From: Methanobacterium_B sp963825335
GTDB taxonomy: Archaea; Methanobacteriota; Methanobacteria; Methanobacteriales; Methanobacteriaceae
Direction of reading: 5' to 3'
DNA length: 64,000 nt
Assembly: GCA_963825335.1 (NCBI GenBank)
Contig: CAWGSP010000001.1
Location: 1,922,001-1,986,000 of the forward strand
Made by a program: the position numbers and the translations under genes. Shown piece after piece: positions 17,192-25,984 of this stretch; positions within the stretch are counted from its first letter, which is position 1; every line of letters begins with the position of its first letter. The notes beneath the pieces are model-generated. The model did no database searches and was not told the origin of the DNA. It saw nothing but the letters and a program-made list of their open reading frames with translations.

Positions 17192-17467
17192 TTAACCGCC
17201 GGCTATTGTTTGGAAAATAACTACTTGGTCTCCGTCCTTTAATGGAGTTCTTAATCCTTTTATGTCTCTTATATCTTCTCCATTCACCATAACCTTTAAA
17301 TAGTCTCTAATTTCTCCATTATCATCGAATAAGAGTTCTTTGAAACTGTTATCGTATTTATTACAGAGTATTTCTATTAATTCGCCCATATCTTTGGTTG
17401 TTTCAATACTGGTTGTATTTTCCCCTGTAATGTCTATGAAACGTGTTAAAAATTTTATTTCGATCAT
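17192..17467 (-). CDS. MoaD/ThiS-family sulfur carrier protein
   Basis: A 91-residue beta-grasp protein ending in Ile-Ala-Gly-Gly, the C-terminal Gly-Gly that is adenylated and thiocarboxylated in MoaD, ThiS and CysO. The central LKVMVNGEDI and LKDGDQVVIFQTIAGG segments are typical. The correct start is ATG 17467 with GGAGTT upstream; a longer frame from 17515 would begin inside the regulatory palindrome. Its promoter has the same operator as cysK, with which it is divergently arranged, so a job in cysteine or other sulfur transfer is likely. The E1 partner could be the protein at 358-1374. Confidence 0.82.
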   Translation of the reverse strand: MIEIKFLTRFIDITGENTTSIETTKDMGELIEILCNKYDNSFKELLFDDNGEIRDYLKVMVNGEDIRDIKGLRTPLKDGDQVVIFQTIAGG

Positions 17468-17510
17468 ATTTAATTCAACTCCATTGTAATTGTTCTCATG
17501 ATAAATTAGT

Positions 17511-17520
17511 AACAATTGTT
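17511..17520. promoter_or_regulatory. Operator, AACAATTGTT core
   Basis: A perfect 10-bp core of the ATAAC-N4-GTTAT palindrome with imperfect flanks. It sits between the minus-strand TATA-like tract (about 17525-17533) and the moaD-like start, a place suited to repression. Confidence 0.5.
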
Positions 17521-17580
17521 CTTGCTTATAATTTTGACTTAAGTTATCAAATTTGTTTAAATGATTATGGAAAACTATTA

Positions 17581-17600
17581 TATATAACTATTGTTATATA
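17581..17600. promoter_or_regulatory. Operator TATATAAC-N4-GTTATATA
   Basis: Eight-base perfect arms around TATT, upstream of the moaD-like promoter. Strongest extended match to the shared palindrome. Confidence 0.6.
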
Positions 17601-18014
17601 AATATAGTATGTTAAATCAATATTCTATGACGGTTTAATCTCATAATTCTATTTGGATTGATTTTAATATTATCAAAGTTGAAGTTGCAATCGGCGATAA
17701 ATTATATTAATTATATTTTGGTTACGAATAGTTTCTGATAATAGCATTGACACAATACATGACATGACTTTACAGAATTAAAGAAGCAAACACCAGTTTA
17801 GGGAGTTGGCATCGATAAAATATAGAATTCATCAGTAAACTCATTAATATGTGTAGAGCATTCCGTTAGTTAATGTGATACAGTAACATTTCAATATTAT
17901 ATTTTCGTGGGGTGGTTCGAGCATTTTTATAATATTTGAATTGTTGATCATCTTTAGATAAATTATCAGCTCAGTAAACTGGTTATGATAAACAATGATT
18001 AGACCATATATAAA
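17601..18014. other. Interval between divergent moaD-like and cysK promoters
   Basis: About 410 nt, AT-rich, without a gene. I see no further perfect ATAAC-N4-GTTAT site in it. Confidence 0.45.
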
Positions 18015-18028
18015 ATAACTATAGTTAA
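18015..18028. promoter_or_regulatory. Operator, imperfect copy
   Basis: ATAAC-TATA-GTTAA, one base off the consensus palindrome, 23 nt before the tandem pair at cysK. Confidence 0.45.
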
Positions 18029-18050
18029 CTTTTTATAAGTAAAAATTAAT

Positions 18051-18078
18051 ATAACAATTGTTATATAACGATAGTTAT
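18051..18078. promoter_or_regulatory. Tandem operators overlapping the cysK promoter
   Basis: Two 14-bp palindromes lie end to end: ATAAC-AATT-GTTAT (18051-18064) and ATAAC-GATA-GTTAT (18065-18078). The second runs into the TATA tract (TTATATATATAAATAA, 18075-18090), so a bound regulator would block TBP/TFB. Expected outcome is repression of cysK. Confidence 0.65.
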
Positions 18079-18121
18079 ATATATAAATAAAAAAAAATTA
18101 ACAGTCAAGAAGGTGAAACTG

Positions 18122-19108
18122 ATGGTAAAAATACCAGAACTAACAAGGGGAATAGCAAACGATATTACCGAAACCATAGGAAACACTCCTTTGGTGAGGT
18201 TGAATAAATTGACCAAAGGATCGAAAGCAGAAGTAGTTGTTAAACTCGAATCTTTCAATCCGCTCTCAAGCGTTAAGGACAGGATAGGAGTAGCTATGGT
18301 AGAGCATGGAGAAAACATAGGTGCAATTAAACAGGGAACTATCCTCATAGAACCCACGAGTGGTAACACTGGAATTGCACTGGCATTCGTTGCAGCTGCA
18401 AAGGGATACAAACTCATACTAACCATGCCAGATACGATGTCAATCGAACGAAGAAAGCTGCTAGCACTATTAGGGGCCGAAATAGTTCTAACACCTGGTG
18501 CAAACGGAATGAAAGGAGCAGTTGCTAAAGCAGAAGAATTAGTCGCAGAAATTCCGAATTCTGTTATGCCACAACAGTTTAAAAACGAGGCAAACCCAAA
18601 GATCCACAGACAAACAACCGCACCGGAAATTTGGAGAGACACGGATGGAAAGGTCGATATACTAGTTTCTGGAGTTGGAACAGGTGGTACAATTACAGGT
18701 GTTGCAACGGTGTTAAAAGAACTTAAACCAGAAGTTAAGGCAGTAGCTGTTGAACCTGTAACATCTCCAGTTCTTTCTGGCGGAAGTCCAGGACCACATA
18801 AAATCCAGGGTATAGGTCCAGGATTCATACCAGAGGTTTTAAAAACAGAATTGATAGACGAAATAATACAAGTATCAGATGAAGATGCTGCAAACACGTT
18901 ACTAAGACTGGCAAGAGAAGAAGGAATTCTTGCAGGTATATCATCCGGAGCTGCAACTTTTGCAGCATTGGAATTAGCAAACAGGGATGAAAATGAGGGT
19001 AAACTCATAGTAGTAATCTTACCAGATACCGGTGAAAGATACCTCAGTATGGACTGGGTTTTTAAAGATATATTCAAAACATCAGAATCATCTGATTTCA
19101 CTAATTAA
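18122..19108 (+). CDS. cysK: Cysteine synthase (O-acetylserine sulfhydrylase)
   Basis: About 328 residues of the PLP fold-type II family. The PLP lysine is in PLSSVKDRIG (near residue 47), with the substrate loop TSGNTGIALA, the glycine loop GVGTGGTITG and SSGAA near the C-terminus. It makes cysteine from O-acetylserine and sulfide; cysE follows 103 nt later and supplies O-acetylserine. The ATG at 18122 is chosen over an upstream GTG (18113), which forms part of the AAGGTGA ribosome site. Many methanogens make cysteine on tRNA through SepRS/SepCysS, so a bacterial-type cysK-cysE pair suggests acquisition. Three operator copies precede it. Confidence 0.93.
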   Translation: MVKIPELTRGIANDITETIGNTPLVRLNKLTKGSKAEVVVKLESFNPLSSVKDRIGVAMVEHGENIGAIKQGTILIEPTSGNTGIALAFVAAAKGYKLILTMPDTMSIERRKLLALLGAEIVLTPGANGMKGAVAKAEELVAEIPNSVMPQQFKNEANPKIHRQTTAPEIWRDTDGKVDILVSGVGTGGTITGVATVLKELKPEVKAVAVEPVTSPVLSGGSPGPHKIQGIGPGFIPEVLKTELIDEIIQVSDEDAANTLLRLAREEGILAGISSGAATFAALELANRDENEGKLIVVILPDTGERYLSMDWVFKDIFKTSESSDFTN

Positions 19109-19211
19109 ATAAATACCATGAAACCAGTAAAATATTATGAGTAAACTAATTATTTACCCATGACAAAAATTACTGGTATTTAATTAATTTTCTTTAAAAA
19201 ATGGTGATTGA

Positions 19212-19925
19212 ATGTTTGAACGAGCGAGAGAAGACATAAAAATGGTTTTTGCACGAGACCCAGCTGCTAGAAGTACGTTAGAGGTTATTTTATGTTCACC
19301 AGGATTGCATGCAATATGGCTTCACAGATTGGCAAACTGGTTCTGGAGAAAAAATCATATCTTTTGGGGGCGCTTCATATCAACCATCAACAGGTTTTTA
19401 ACTGGAGTTGAAATACATCCAGGGGCAAAAATAGGGAAACGAGTACTCATAGATCACGGAATGGGCGTTGTTATAGGGGAAACAGCTGAAATAGGTCATG
19501 ATGTACTAATATATCAGGGTGTTGTTTTGGGGGGAACAAGTCTTGAGAGGAAGAAACGTCATCCTACCATTGGAAATGGTGTTGTAATTGGATCTGGAGC
19601 TAAGATCATAGGTAATATAGAAATTGGCGACTGCTCTAAGATAGGAGCGGGTTCCGTTGTGCTGAAACCAGCACCGCCAGGTTCAACCGTGGTAGGAATA
19701 CCCGGAAGAATTGTACAAGAAAAACGTAAATGTGCTATCGATCTAGACCATGGTCAGCTGCCAGATCCCATAGCTGAAGTCATCAGATTGTTGTTGCAAC
19801 GTCAAGATGAATTGGAAAAGGAGATTAAAGACCTGGGAATTAGTACTGATATAGTAAAGATCAACGGTTTTTTATCTAAAAAATCAGATATCGAAGAGAT
19901 CTTCTCCGAGGGTGGAGGCATATAA
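19212..19925 (+). CDS. cysE: Serine O-acetyltransferase
   Basis: A 237-residue protein with an alpha-helical N-terminus (MFERAREDIKMVFARDPAAR) and a left-handed beta-helix of hexapeptide repeats from about residue 70 to 170 (GVEIHPGAKIGKRVLIDHG, GVVIGETAEIG and following turns). The catalytic Asp-His pair lies in IDHGMG. It acetylates serine with acetyl-CoA to give the substrate of CysK. The C-terminal extension (~200-237) is longer than in the shortest members. Same strand as cysK; ribosome site GGTGAT three nucleotides before the ATG. Confidence 0.93.
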   Translation: MFERAREDIKMVFARDPAARSTLEVILCSPGLHAIWLHRLANWFWRKNHIFWGRFISTINRFLTGVEIHPGAKIGKRVLIDHGMGVVIGETAEIGHDVLIYQGVVLGGTSLERKKRHPTIGNGVVIGSGAKIIGNIEIGDCSKIGAGSVVLKPAPPGSTVVGIPGRIVQEKRKCAIDLDHGQLPDPIAEVIRLLLQRQDELEKEIKDLGISTDIVKINGFLSKKSDIEEIFSEGGGI

Positions 19926-20024
19926 TAATTTTTTTATTGTTTTTAGAGTTACATAAAAATATATTAAAATAATAATAATAATTCTTCAGTAATGTACTGC
20001 ATTTATATTGATGAAATGTATAAT

Positions 20025-20038
20025 ATATCAATTGTTAT
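20025..20038. promoter_or_regulatory. Operator upstream of the regulator gene
   Basis: ATATC-AATT-GTTAT, one base from consensus, overlapping a TATA-like tract about 140 nt before the regulator start. This would allow autoregulation. Confidence 0.45.
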
Positions 20039-20178
20039 ATATTTGCAAATTAAAATTTAAAAATCTATTTCAATAAACCTAATTTTTATGATAATAAATA
20101 TATCAATCAGGATAAAATAAAAAATGAATTAATAAATTTCAAGAATTAAACTAATAAATTTAAGGAAATGTGATTAAT

Positions 20179-20571
20179 ATGAGACCCCCGTGTGAAATAG
20201 TAGTATGGTATGTTATTCCAAGCATTAGATCGGAATTAGCAAAGGAATTATTGAACTTAGGAATGAAACAGAAGGAAATATCTGAATTACTCGACATCAC
20301 GCAACCTGCAGTATCTCAGTATATAAGTGATAAACGAGGACACGGTATCAAGTTCAACAAAGAAATAATGGACCAAATTAAAATCTTTGCAAACGATCTT
20401 AAAGATGGAAAACTTAACCAAAGCGGAATTATTTCAAGAATATGTGAATTGTGTCGAAGGATAAAAACAGAAGATGTAGTATGCCAACTTCATAAGGAAA
20501 AGGACAATATTCCTGTCGATTGTAGTGCATGCATGGGTTCAAACACCGAACATCATACAGACTGCATCTAG
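20179..20571 (+). CDS. Cysteine-rich helix-turn-helix regulator, COG2522-like
   Basis: A 130-residue predicted transcription regulator. The start MRPPCEIVVWYVIPSIRSELAKEL and the HTH (about residues 27-53, GMKQKEISELLDITQPAVSQYIS) resemble the archaeal COG2522 family. The C-terminal third carries CxxC (89, 92), Cys 102 and CxxC (115, 118), plus Cys 5 and 129: a likely zinc or iron-sulfur site. Its position after cysK-cysE and the operator copy in its own upstream region make it the best candidate to bind ATAAC-N4-GTTAT and to sense sulfur or redox state; this is inference. ATG 20179 is preferred over GTG 20170 by similarity to family starts. Confidence 0.78.
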   Translation: MRPPCEIVVWYVIPSIRSELAKELLNLGMKQKEISELLDITQPAVSQYISDKRGHGIKFNKEIMDQIKIFANDLKDGKLNQSGIISRICELCRRIKTEDVVCQLHKEKDNIPVDCSACMGSNTEHHTDCI

Positions 20572-20859
20572 AACTCATATTCAATACATAAAACAAATCT
20601 AAATAGCCTCTAATTCAAATATTAATTTTATTAGAAATTAAAAATTTTTTTATACTAGATTACAATAGCTTATGTACTGATTTTAATGGTATATGATCTG
20701 GTATTAATACAAAGACAATTTAATTCGAATATATATTATTTTTAATTTACTAGTAAACGGAGATTAACCACCAAATCTAAAGGATATTTAATGAAATAAT
20801 GGAATTATTATCCAAATATCTTTAAACAAAATTTTATAGATCAAATATCAGGTAAAATT

Positions 20860-22431
20860 ATGTGCGGCATAGCAGGTATCAAATCAGAAAACCACTATCA
20901 TGATGTGAGTAAGGACCTGAAACTCATGTTAAAAACCATCAAACATAGGGGACCAGATTGTTCAGGTATTTTTATGAATAACAAAATAATTTATGGAGAG
21001 CTTGATGATCTAAAATTATCTGAAGGTTCATTTGGTCTGGGCCATAATTTGCTTTCGATAGTTGGTACAGACGTTGCACAGCCATTAGAAAAATCGGGCA
21101 TCATACTCATAGCCAATGCTGAAATATATAACTTCCGAGAACTTAAAAAGACATTACACACAAAATACCAAACAGATTCTGATTGTGAAGTAATCCTAAG
21201 CATCATAGAAGAAAATTACAGTGGATCACTGATAGATTCTGTAATCGAATCAGTGAAACAATTGGATGGCGACTATGCTTTTGCTGTTTACAATGGCAAC
21301 GACCTGGTTTTAATAAGGGACCCACTCGGAGTTAAACCCATATACTATGGGCAGGACAAAAAAGGTGAGATATTTGCATTTGCATCTGAAAGAAAGGCTC
21401 TCTGGAAAATCGGGATAAAAACTGTCTTCACACTCGAACCTGGGCAAATATTACACAATGGAATCCCTGTAACAATACCTGGAAGACTAAAAAATAGTTC
21501 GCAAACAACGATCACAACATCCCATGATCACAAACTAGTATCGAAAGGAAATGACTGCGATAAAACCAACTATACCTCTGTTAATATGGGAAAAATCAAC
21601 AATACCACAGAATATAACTCCTTAAAATATGAATTAGAAGATGTACTAATTAAATCTGTTGAGAAAAGGGTTAAAGGCTTGTCAGAGGTTGGGATAATAT
21701 TTTCTGGGGGATTGGACAGCACGATACTCGCCAAAATATCACAGGACCTTGGAATTCACACAACCCTCTACACTGCAGGGCTTGAAACATCGAGCGACAT
21801 GATATTTGCTAAAAAAGCTGCTAATGATATGCACCTTCCATTAAAGTTCACATCATTGGATGTGGACGATATCAAATACTACACAGGACTGGTATTAAAT
21901 GCCATTGAAGAGCTGAACATCATGAAATTAGGGGTGGGAATGCCGGGATATGTGGCATCTGAAATGGCACATAAAGATGGTTTGAAAGTGGTTATGTCTG
22001 GTCAAGGTGCTGATGAAATCTTCGCTGGCTACAACCGTTACACACTGCTTTACAAAGATAAAGGAGAAAACGCATCAAAAGACCTTGAATATGATATTAA
22101 CAACTTGTATTGTGTAAACTTACAGAGGGATGATGCAGTAACAATGGCAAACAGTGTAGAACTTAGAGTACCCTATCTAGACCTTGATGTGGTTGATCTG
22201 GCCATGAAAATTCCCATGAAATACAAGTTGAAGGGTGATAAAGATGACCTGCGCAAATGCATACTTCGAAGTATGGCTTCTGATATAGGGGTACCCGATG
22301 AAATAGTAAGAAGACCAAAAAAAGCAGCACAGTACGGTTCTGGTATCCATAAGATACTCATGAAACATGTCCTAAACCAAGAGCCTTACAAGGGTCAACT
22401 GGAATTGCAATCTAAAAATAGATCAAAATGA
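20860..22431 (+). CDS. asnB: Asparagine synthase, glutamine-hydrolysing
   Basis: A 523-residue two-domain enzyme. The N-terminal class II glutamine amidotransferase has the catalytic Cys2 (MCGIAGI), HRGPD near residue 30 and the NAEIYN motif. The C-terminal synthetase has the PP-loop IFSGGLDSTILA (near residue 282) and the SGQGADEIFAGYNRY motif. It converts aspartate to asparagine with ATP and glutamine. The insert at about residues 205-240 is poorly conserved and Ser/Thr/Asn-rich. Its neighbours downstream (gatC-like, ACT protein, homoserine dehydrogenase) are also aspartate-family genes. Confidence 0.9.
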   Translation: MCGIAGIKSENHYHDVSKDLKLMLKTIKHRGPDCSGIFMNNKIIYGELDDLKLSEGSFGLGHNLLSIVGTDVAQPLEKSGIILIANAEIYNFRELKKTLHTKYQTDSDCEVILSIIEENYSGSLIDSVIESVKQLDGDYAFAVYNGNDLVLIRDPLGVKPIYYGQDKKGEIFAFASERKALWKIGIKTVFTLEPGQILHNGIPVTIPGRLKNSSQTTITTSHDHKLVSKGNDCDKTNYTSVNMGKINNTTEYNSLKYELEDVLIKSVEKRVKGLSEVGIIFSGGLDSTILAKISQDLGIHTTLYTAGLETSSDMIFAKKAANDMHLPLKFTSLDVDDIKYYTGLVLNAIEELNIMKLGVGMPGYVASEMAHKDGLKVVMSGQGADEIFAGYNRYTLLYKDKGENASKDLEYDINNLYCVNLQRDDAVTMANSVELRVPYLDLDVVDLAMKIPMKYKLKGDKDDLRKCILRSMASDIGVPDEIVRRPKKAAQYGSGIHKILMKHVLNQEPYKGQLELQSKNRSK

Positions 22432-22572
22432 ATTACAAACAACCCAAAAAAAAAAATTTAATCTAATATTAAACTAATAAATATTATAAACCAACAAAAT
22501 AAATTCCTTTAATATTAAGCGATTTAATATAGTTTATCAGCACTTCATAATAATAACTAAAAGGTGATGGAT

Positions 22573-22788
22573 TTGAAGATAGAAAAAGAAGCAGAAAAAA
22601 TACTAGAAAAATTTTCAGAAGCACTCAAGGACATCCCGGATCTTGAAGAAACCCATTACATGGTAGATAATGTAAATTTATCAAGAGAAGATATGGCAGA
22701 AGAGAAACATCCAGAAAAAATTCTCAGAAATGCACACACCGATGAAAATGGAAATATAATAGCAGAAAAGGGAAAGTGGGTGAAATGA
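22573..22788 (+). CDS. GatC-like amidotransferase subunit homologue
   Basis: About 71 residues: an N-terminal helix (KIEKEAEKILEKFSEALKDIP), then EETHYMVDNVNLSRED and a C-terminal segment (ILRNAHTDENGNIIAEKGKWV). This matches archaeal GatC-like proteins, the small subunit of tRNA-dependent amidotransferases. I start it at TTG 22573 because AAAAGGTGAT (22559-22568) is a near-perfect ribosome site, four nucleotides before this TTG, and covers the upstream GTG/ATG (22564, 22567). The end overlaps the next gene as ATGA. GatA and GatB are not in the window. Confidence 0.7.
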   Translation: MKIEKEAEKILEKFSEALKDIPDLEETHYMVDNVNLSREDMAEEKHPEKILRNAHTDENGNIIAEKGKWVK

Positions 22789-23273
22789 GATTGAATCTCA
22801 TTTTAGAACTGTTAGATATTCCAGGCCAGTTATTAGATGTATTAATTCCCATAGGAAAAATAGGAGCAAACATCGTAGCTGTAATTCATCATAGGGATGT
22901 GAAAACTGAAAGGGGTACAGTTCCTGTTCAAATTACCATTGAAGGTGATGAAGAAACACTCGAAAAAGTTTTGAGCACATTAGAAGAGATGAATATCCAG
23001 ATCATTGAAGTTGATGGTGTTGTGCGTAAGGAGATCCTGACAACCATACTGATCGGAAACATAGTTGATCAGGATCTAAAAGAAACTGTCAGTGTTTTAA
23101 GCGGACTTAAAGGTGTTAAAGTAGCAGATTTGGACCTTAAAATGTCTGAAAATCCTGAACAATCATCTGCCAGAATAATAATAGAAGCGGATCATGGCAG
23201 AAAAGAATATTTAATGCAAAGCATTAAGAAGATGGGTATATCTAAAGGATTTTTGGTAATAAATCAAGTTTAA
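22785..23273 (+). CDS. ACT-domain regulatory protein
   Basis: About 162 residues with two ACT-like halves: MRLNLILELLDIPGQLLDVLIPIGKIGANIVAVIHHRD in the first 40 residues, and a second half (DQDLKETVSVLSGLKGVKVADLDL). ACT domains bind amino acids. Its place between the gatC-like gene and homoserine dehydrogenase, 62 nt before the latter, suggests control of the aspartate/threonine pathway. The ATG at 22785 overlaps the preceding stop and has GGGTGA upstream. Confidence 0.8.
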   Translation: MRLNLILELLDIPGQLLDVLIPIGKIGANIVAVIHHRDVKTERGTVPVQITIEGDEETLEKVLSTLEEMNIQIIEVDGVVRKEILTTILIGNIVDQDLKETVSVLSGLKGVKVADLDLKMSENPEQSSARIIIEADHGRKEYLMQSIKKMGISKGFLVINQV

Positions 23274-23334
23274 TATGTAAATGGTTTGATTCATATCATA
23301 TTCACATGTTTTTCTAGTATTTTGGAGGAGTTAA

Positions 23335-24345
23335 ATGAAATTGTGTATCATAGGATTCGGAGCAGTGGGCCAGGGAGTCTCAAAGGTCATATCAATGAAG
23401 CGGGACATGCTAGTCGAAAAATATGGATTAAATATCGAGGTAGTGGCAGTAACTGACAGATCAGGAGCAGCAATAAATCCAAATGGCCTCGACACAGAAC
23501 TGCTTAACAAAACCAAGGAAAAAACCAATAAAATATCCGCCTATCCTGAATATGGTATCAAAAATATATCTGGAGTTGAAGTCCTCAAACAAGTGGATTA
23601 TGACTGTCTAATTGAAGTTACACCAACCAATATCGATGATGGTGAACCTGCAAAAACCCATATGTTACATGCACTGGAACATGGTAATGATGTGATCACA
23701 TCCAACAAAGGACCTCTTGCACTTTGTTTTGGTGAATTGACTGACATGGCCCAATCAAACAACGCACAATTCAAATATGAGGCATCGGTCGGTGGAGCCA
23801 TGCCAATAATAAACTTTGCACATGAAACATTGGCAGGAAATAATATCAAATCAGTGCTGGGAATATTAAACGGAACCACCAATTATATACTGTCTAGAAT
23901 GGCCAATGAAGGTTCATCATACGATCAAACATTGAATGAAGCCCAGCAACTGGGTATAGCTGAAACAGATCCAACCCAGGATGTTGAGGGCATAGATGCC
24001 GCATGCAAGATCGTTATCATGGCAAATTCAATACTGAATATAGATGCTACAATTAAAGATGTATACATCGAGGGCATATCAAAAATAACACCAGAAGCCA
24101 TTGAACTAGCTAAAAAAGAAGGTTATTTGATAAAACTTATAGGTGAAGCATCCCGCGACAATCTAGAGGTATCTCCGAGACTCGTGAGGGAAGGTTCTCC
24201 CTTCGCAGTTGATGGTACATTAAATGTTGCAACACTCATGACTGACCTTGCTGACGAGGTAACAGTTGTCGGCAAAGGTGCAGGTTCTATCGAAACAGCA
24301 TCTGCCATATTAAGCGACATCATAAGTGTGTGGAAAAGCAAGTAG
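23335..24345 (+). CDS. hom: Homoserine dehydrogenase
   Basis: A 336-residue enzyme with an N-terminal Rossmann domain (IIGFGAVGQGVSKVI) for NAD(P), the EVTPTNIDDGEPA segment, TSNKGPLAL containing a conserved lysine, and the catalytic region ILNGTTNYILSRM / DPTQDVEGIDAACKIVIMAN. It reduces aspartate semialdehyde to homoserine for threonine and methionine synthesis. It has no C-terminal ACT domain, so the separate ACT protein just upstream may take that role. Ribosome site TTGGAGGAG before the ATG. Confidence 0.92.
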   Translation: MKLCIIGFGAVGQGVSKVISMKRDMLVEKYGLNIEVVAVTDRSGAAINPNGLDTELLNKTKEKTNKISAYPEYGIKNISGVEVLKQVDYDCLIEVTPTNIDDGEPAKTHMLHALEHGNDVITSNKGPLALCFGELTDMAQSNNAQFKYEASVGGAMPIINFAHETLAGNNIKSVLGILNGTTNYILSRMANEGSSYDQTLNEAQQLGIAETDPTQDVEGIDAACKIVIMANSILNIDATIKDVYIEGISKITPEAIELAKKEGYLIKLIGEASRDNLEVSPRLVREGSPFAVDGTLNVATLMTDLADEVTVVGKGAGSIETASAILSDIISVWKSK

Positions 24346-24500
24346 ATTAAATACCCTTTGATCGTGAATAGAAATGAATTAAATAAAAAATTGGACATCA
24401 TAACCAAATTATTTTATTTTACTTAATTTTTACGGTTTAACAATACATTTATAACAATAATTTAATGTTCTATCAAACTTTATCCGAATGGAGATTTACA

Positions 24501-25706
24501 ATGAAATATGTAGTTGTTATTGGTGATGGGATGGCAGATATTCCAATCAAAAAATTAGCAGGTCACACAGTCCTTCAAAGTGCAGACATACCTAACATGG
24601 ATCTCATTGCATCAAAGGGTGTAAATGGAATGCTCAGCACAGTGCCCGAGAATATGACTCCTGGTTCTGACGTAGCTAACCTTTCAATAATGGGATATAA
24701 CCCAGAAAAATATTACACTGGACGTGGTCCATTAGAAGCCCCCAGCATAGGAGCAAAACTTGAGGATGGGGAAGTGGCATTCAGATGCAACTTCATAACA
24801 GAAGAATCTAACTACATGAACGATTTTAATGCGGGCCATATAAGTACCTTTGAATCAGCGAAACTCATAGAAGCCCTGAACCATAAGTTTTCGAGTTATG
24901 GTAAATTTTATCTGGGTACCAGTTACAGACACCTGTTCGTATATGAAAATATTGAATCTTCGACGTTACAATCAACACCACCACACGATATGGTGGGTGA
25001 ATCAATAGATGAAAATCTGTTAAAACCCTTTAATGATGATAATGCCATGTTACTCAACAAGATAATGGAAGATTCAAAGATAGTTCTAAAAAACCATCCA
25101 GTGAATGTAAAGCGAGTGGCTGATGGTAAAAAACCAGCTAACATGATATGGCTTTGGGGTCAGGGAATAAAACCTACCATACCACAGTTTAAAGATGTAT
25201 ACGGCCTTAAAGGTGCTACAATTACTGGTGTTGACCTTTTAAAGGGTTTGGGATATTATTTGGGATTAACCAATGTTGAAGTTCAAGGTGCAACAGGATA
25301 CTACGATACAGACTACGATGGAAAGGCTAAAGGGGCGATCAATGCTTTAGAAAATCATGATCTGGTCTTTGTCCATGTAGAAGCTCCCGATGAAGCTGGA
25401 CATGCAGGGGACTTGGAAGAGAAATTAACAGCTGTAGAACGCATTGATAAAAAAATTCTCGGAAAATTATTGGACGAACTACCATTTTTTGATAACTTTG
25501 CAGTAGCAATAACGCCAGACCATCCAACACCATTAAAAATTAGAACTCACACATCAGACCCAGTACCCTATGCAATGTATTCAACAGAGGGAAAAATTAT
25601 CGATGAAGTCAGTAGGTACGATGAGTTTTCGGCCAGAAATGGTATTATGGGTTTGTGCAAGGGATATGAGTTCATAAAAAATTTTTTGAAATACAGTATC
25701 CAATAA
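24501..25706 (+). CDS. apgM: Cofactor-independent phosphoglycerate mutase, archaeal type
   Basis: About 401 residues of the alkaline-phosphatase superfamily: MKYVVVIGDGMADIP (metal-binding Asp), then GSDVANLSIMGYNP with the phosphorylated Ser, and the C-terminal HVEAPDEAGHAG and ITPDHPTP metal ligands. It interconverts 3- and 2-phosphoglycerate. ATG 24501, preceded by GGAG, is the right start; a frame from 24465 would add 12 unrelated residues. Confidence 0.92.
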   Translation: MKYVVVIGDGMADIPIKKLAGHTVLQSADIPNMDLIASKGVNGMLSTVPENMTPGSDVANLSIMGYNPEKYYTGRGPLEAPSIGAKLEDGEVAFRCNFITEESNYMNDFNAGHISTFESAKLIEALNHKFSSYGKFYLGTSYRHLFVYENIESSTLQSTPPHDMVGESIDENLLKPFNDDNAMLLNKIMEDSKIVLKNHPVNVKRVADGKKPANMIWLWGQGIKPTIPQFKDVYGLKGATITGVDLLKGLGYYLGLTNVEVQGATGYYDTDYDGKAKGAINALENHDLVFVHVEAPDEAGHAGDLEEKLTAVERIDKKILGKLLDELPFFDNFAVAITPDHPTPLKIRTHTSDPVPYAMYSTEGKIIDEVSRYDEFSARNGIMGLCKGYEFIKNFLKYSIQ

Positions 25707-25984
25707 TTAATCATAACCATATTAACACAATTTTATAAAGATAAATAATCACTCAATTTGGAAAAAATAACATTAACCGGTCGTTTTGGGTAAAGGATGT
25801 CAAATTCTGGGTCTAAATTATGGTATGCAACATAGAAAAGGATAACATGATTATCAAGTGATCTATATAAAAAAATAAATAATACGCATTACATGTTAAA
25901 ATATTTGAGATTATCGATTCAATAATTTATTAATCAAAGAAAAATAAGATTTAAATTCACTAAAGACTTCTTGGAGGGTTAAAA

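Noticed and set aside
17468..17515. Longer start for the MoaD/ThiS-like protein
   Set aside because: It would begin within the AACAATTGTT operator and lacks a ribosome site; ATG 17467 has GGAGTT.
18061..19101. 346-codon open frame on the minus strand across cysK
   Set aside because: It is a shadow of the codon bias of cysK; the plus strand has complete cysteine synthase motifs, a ribosome site and promoter.
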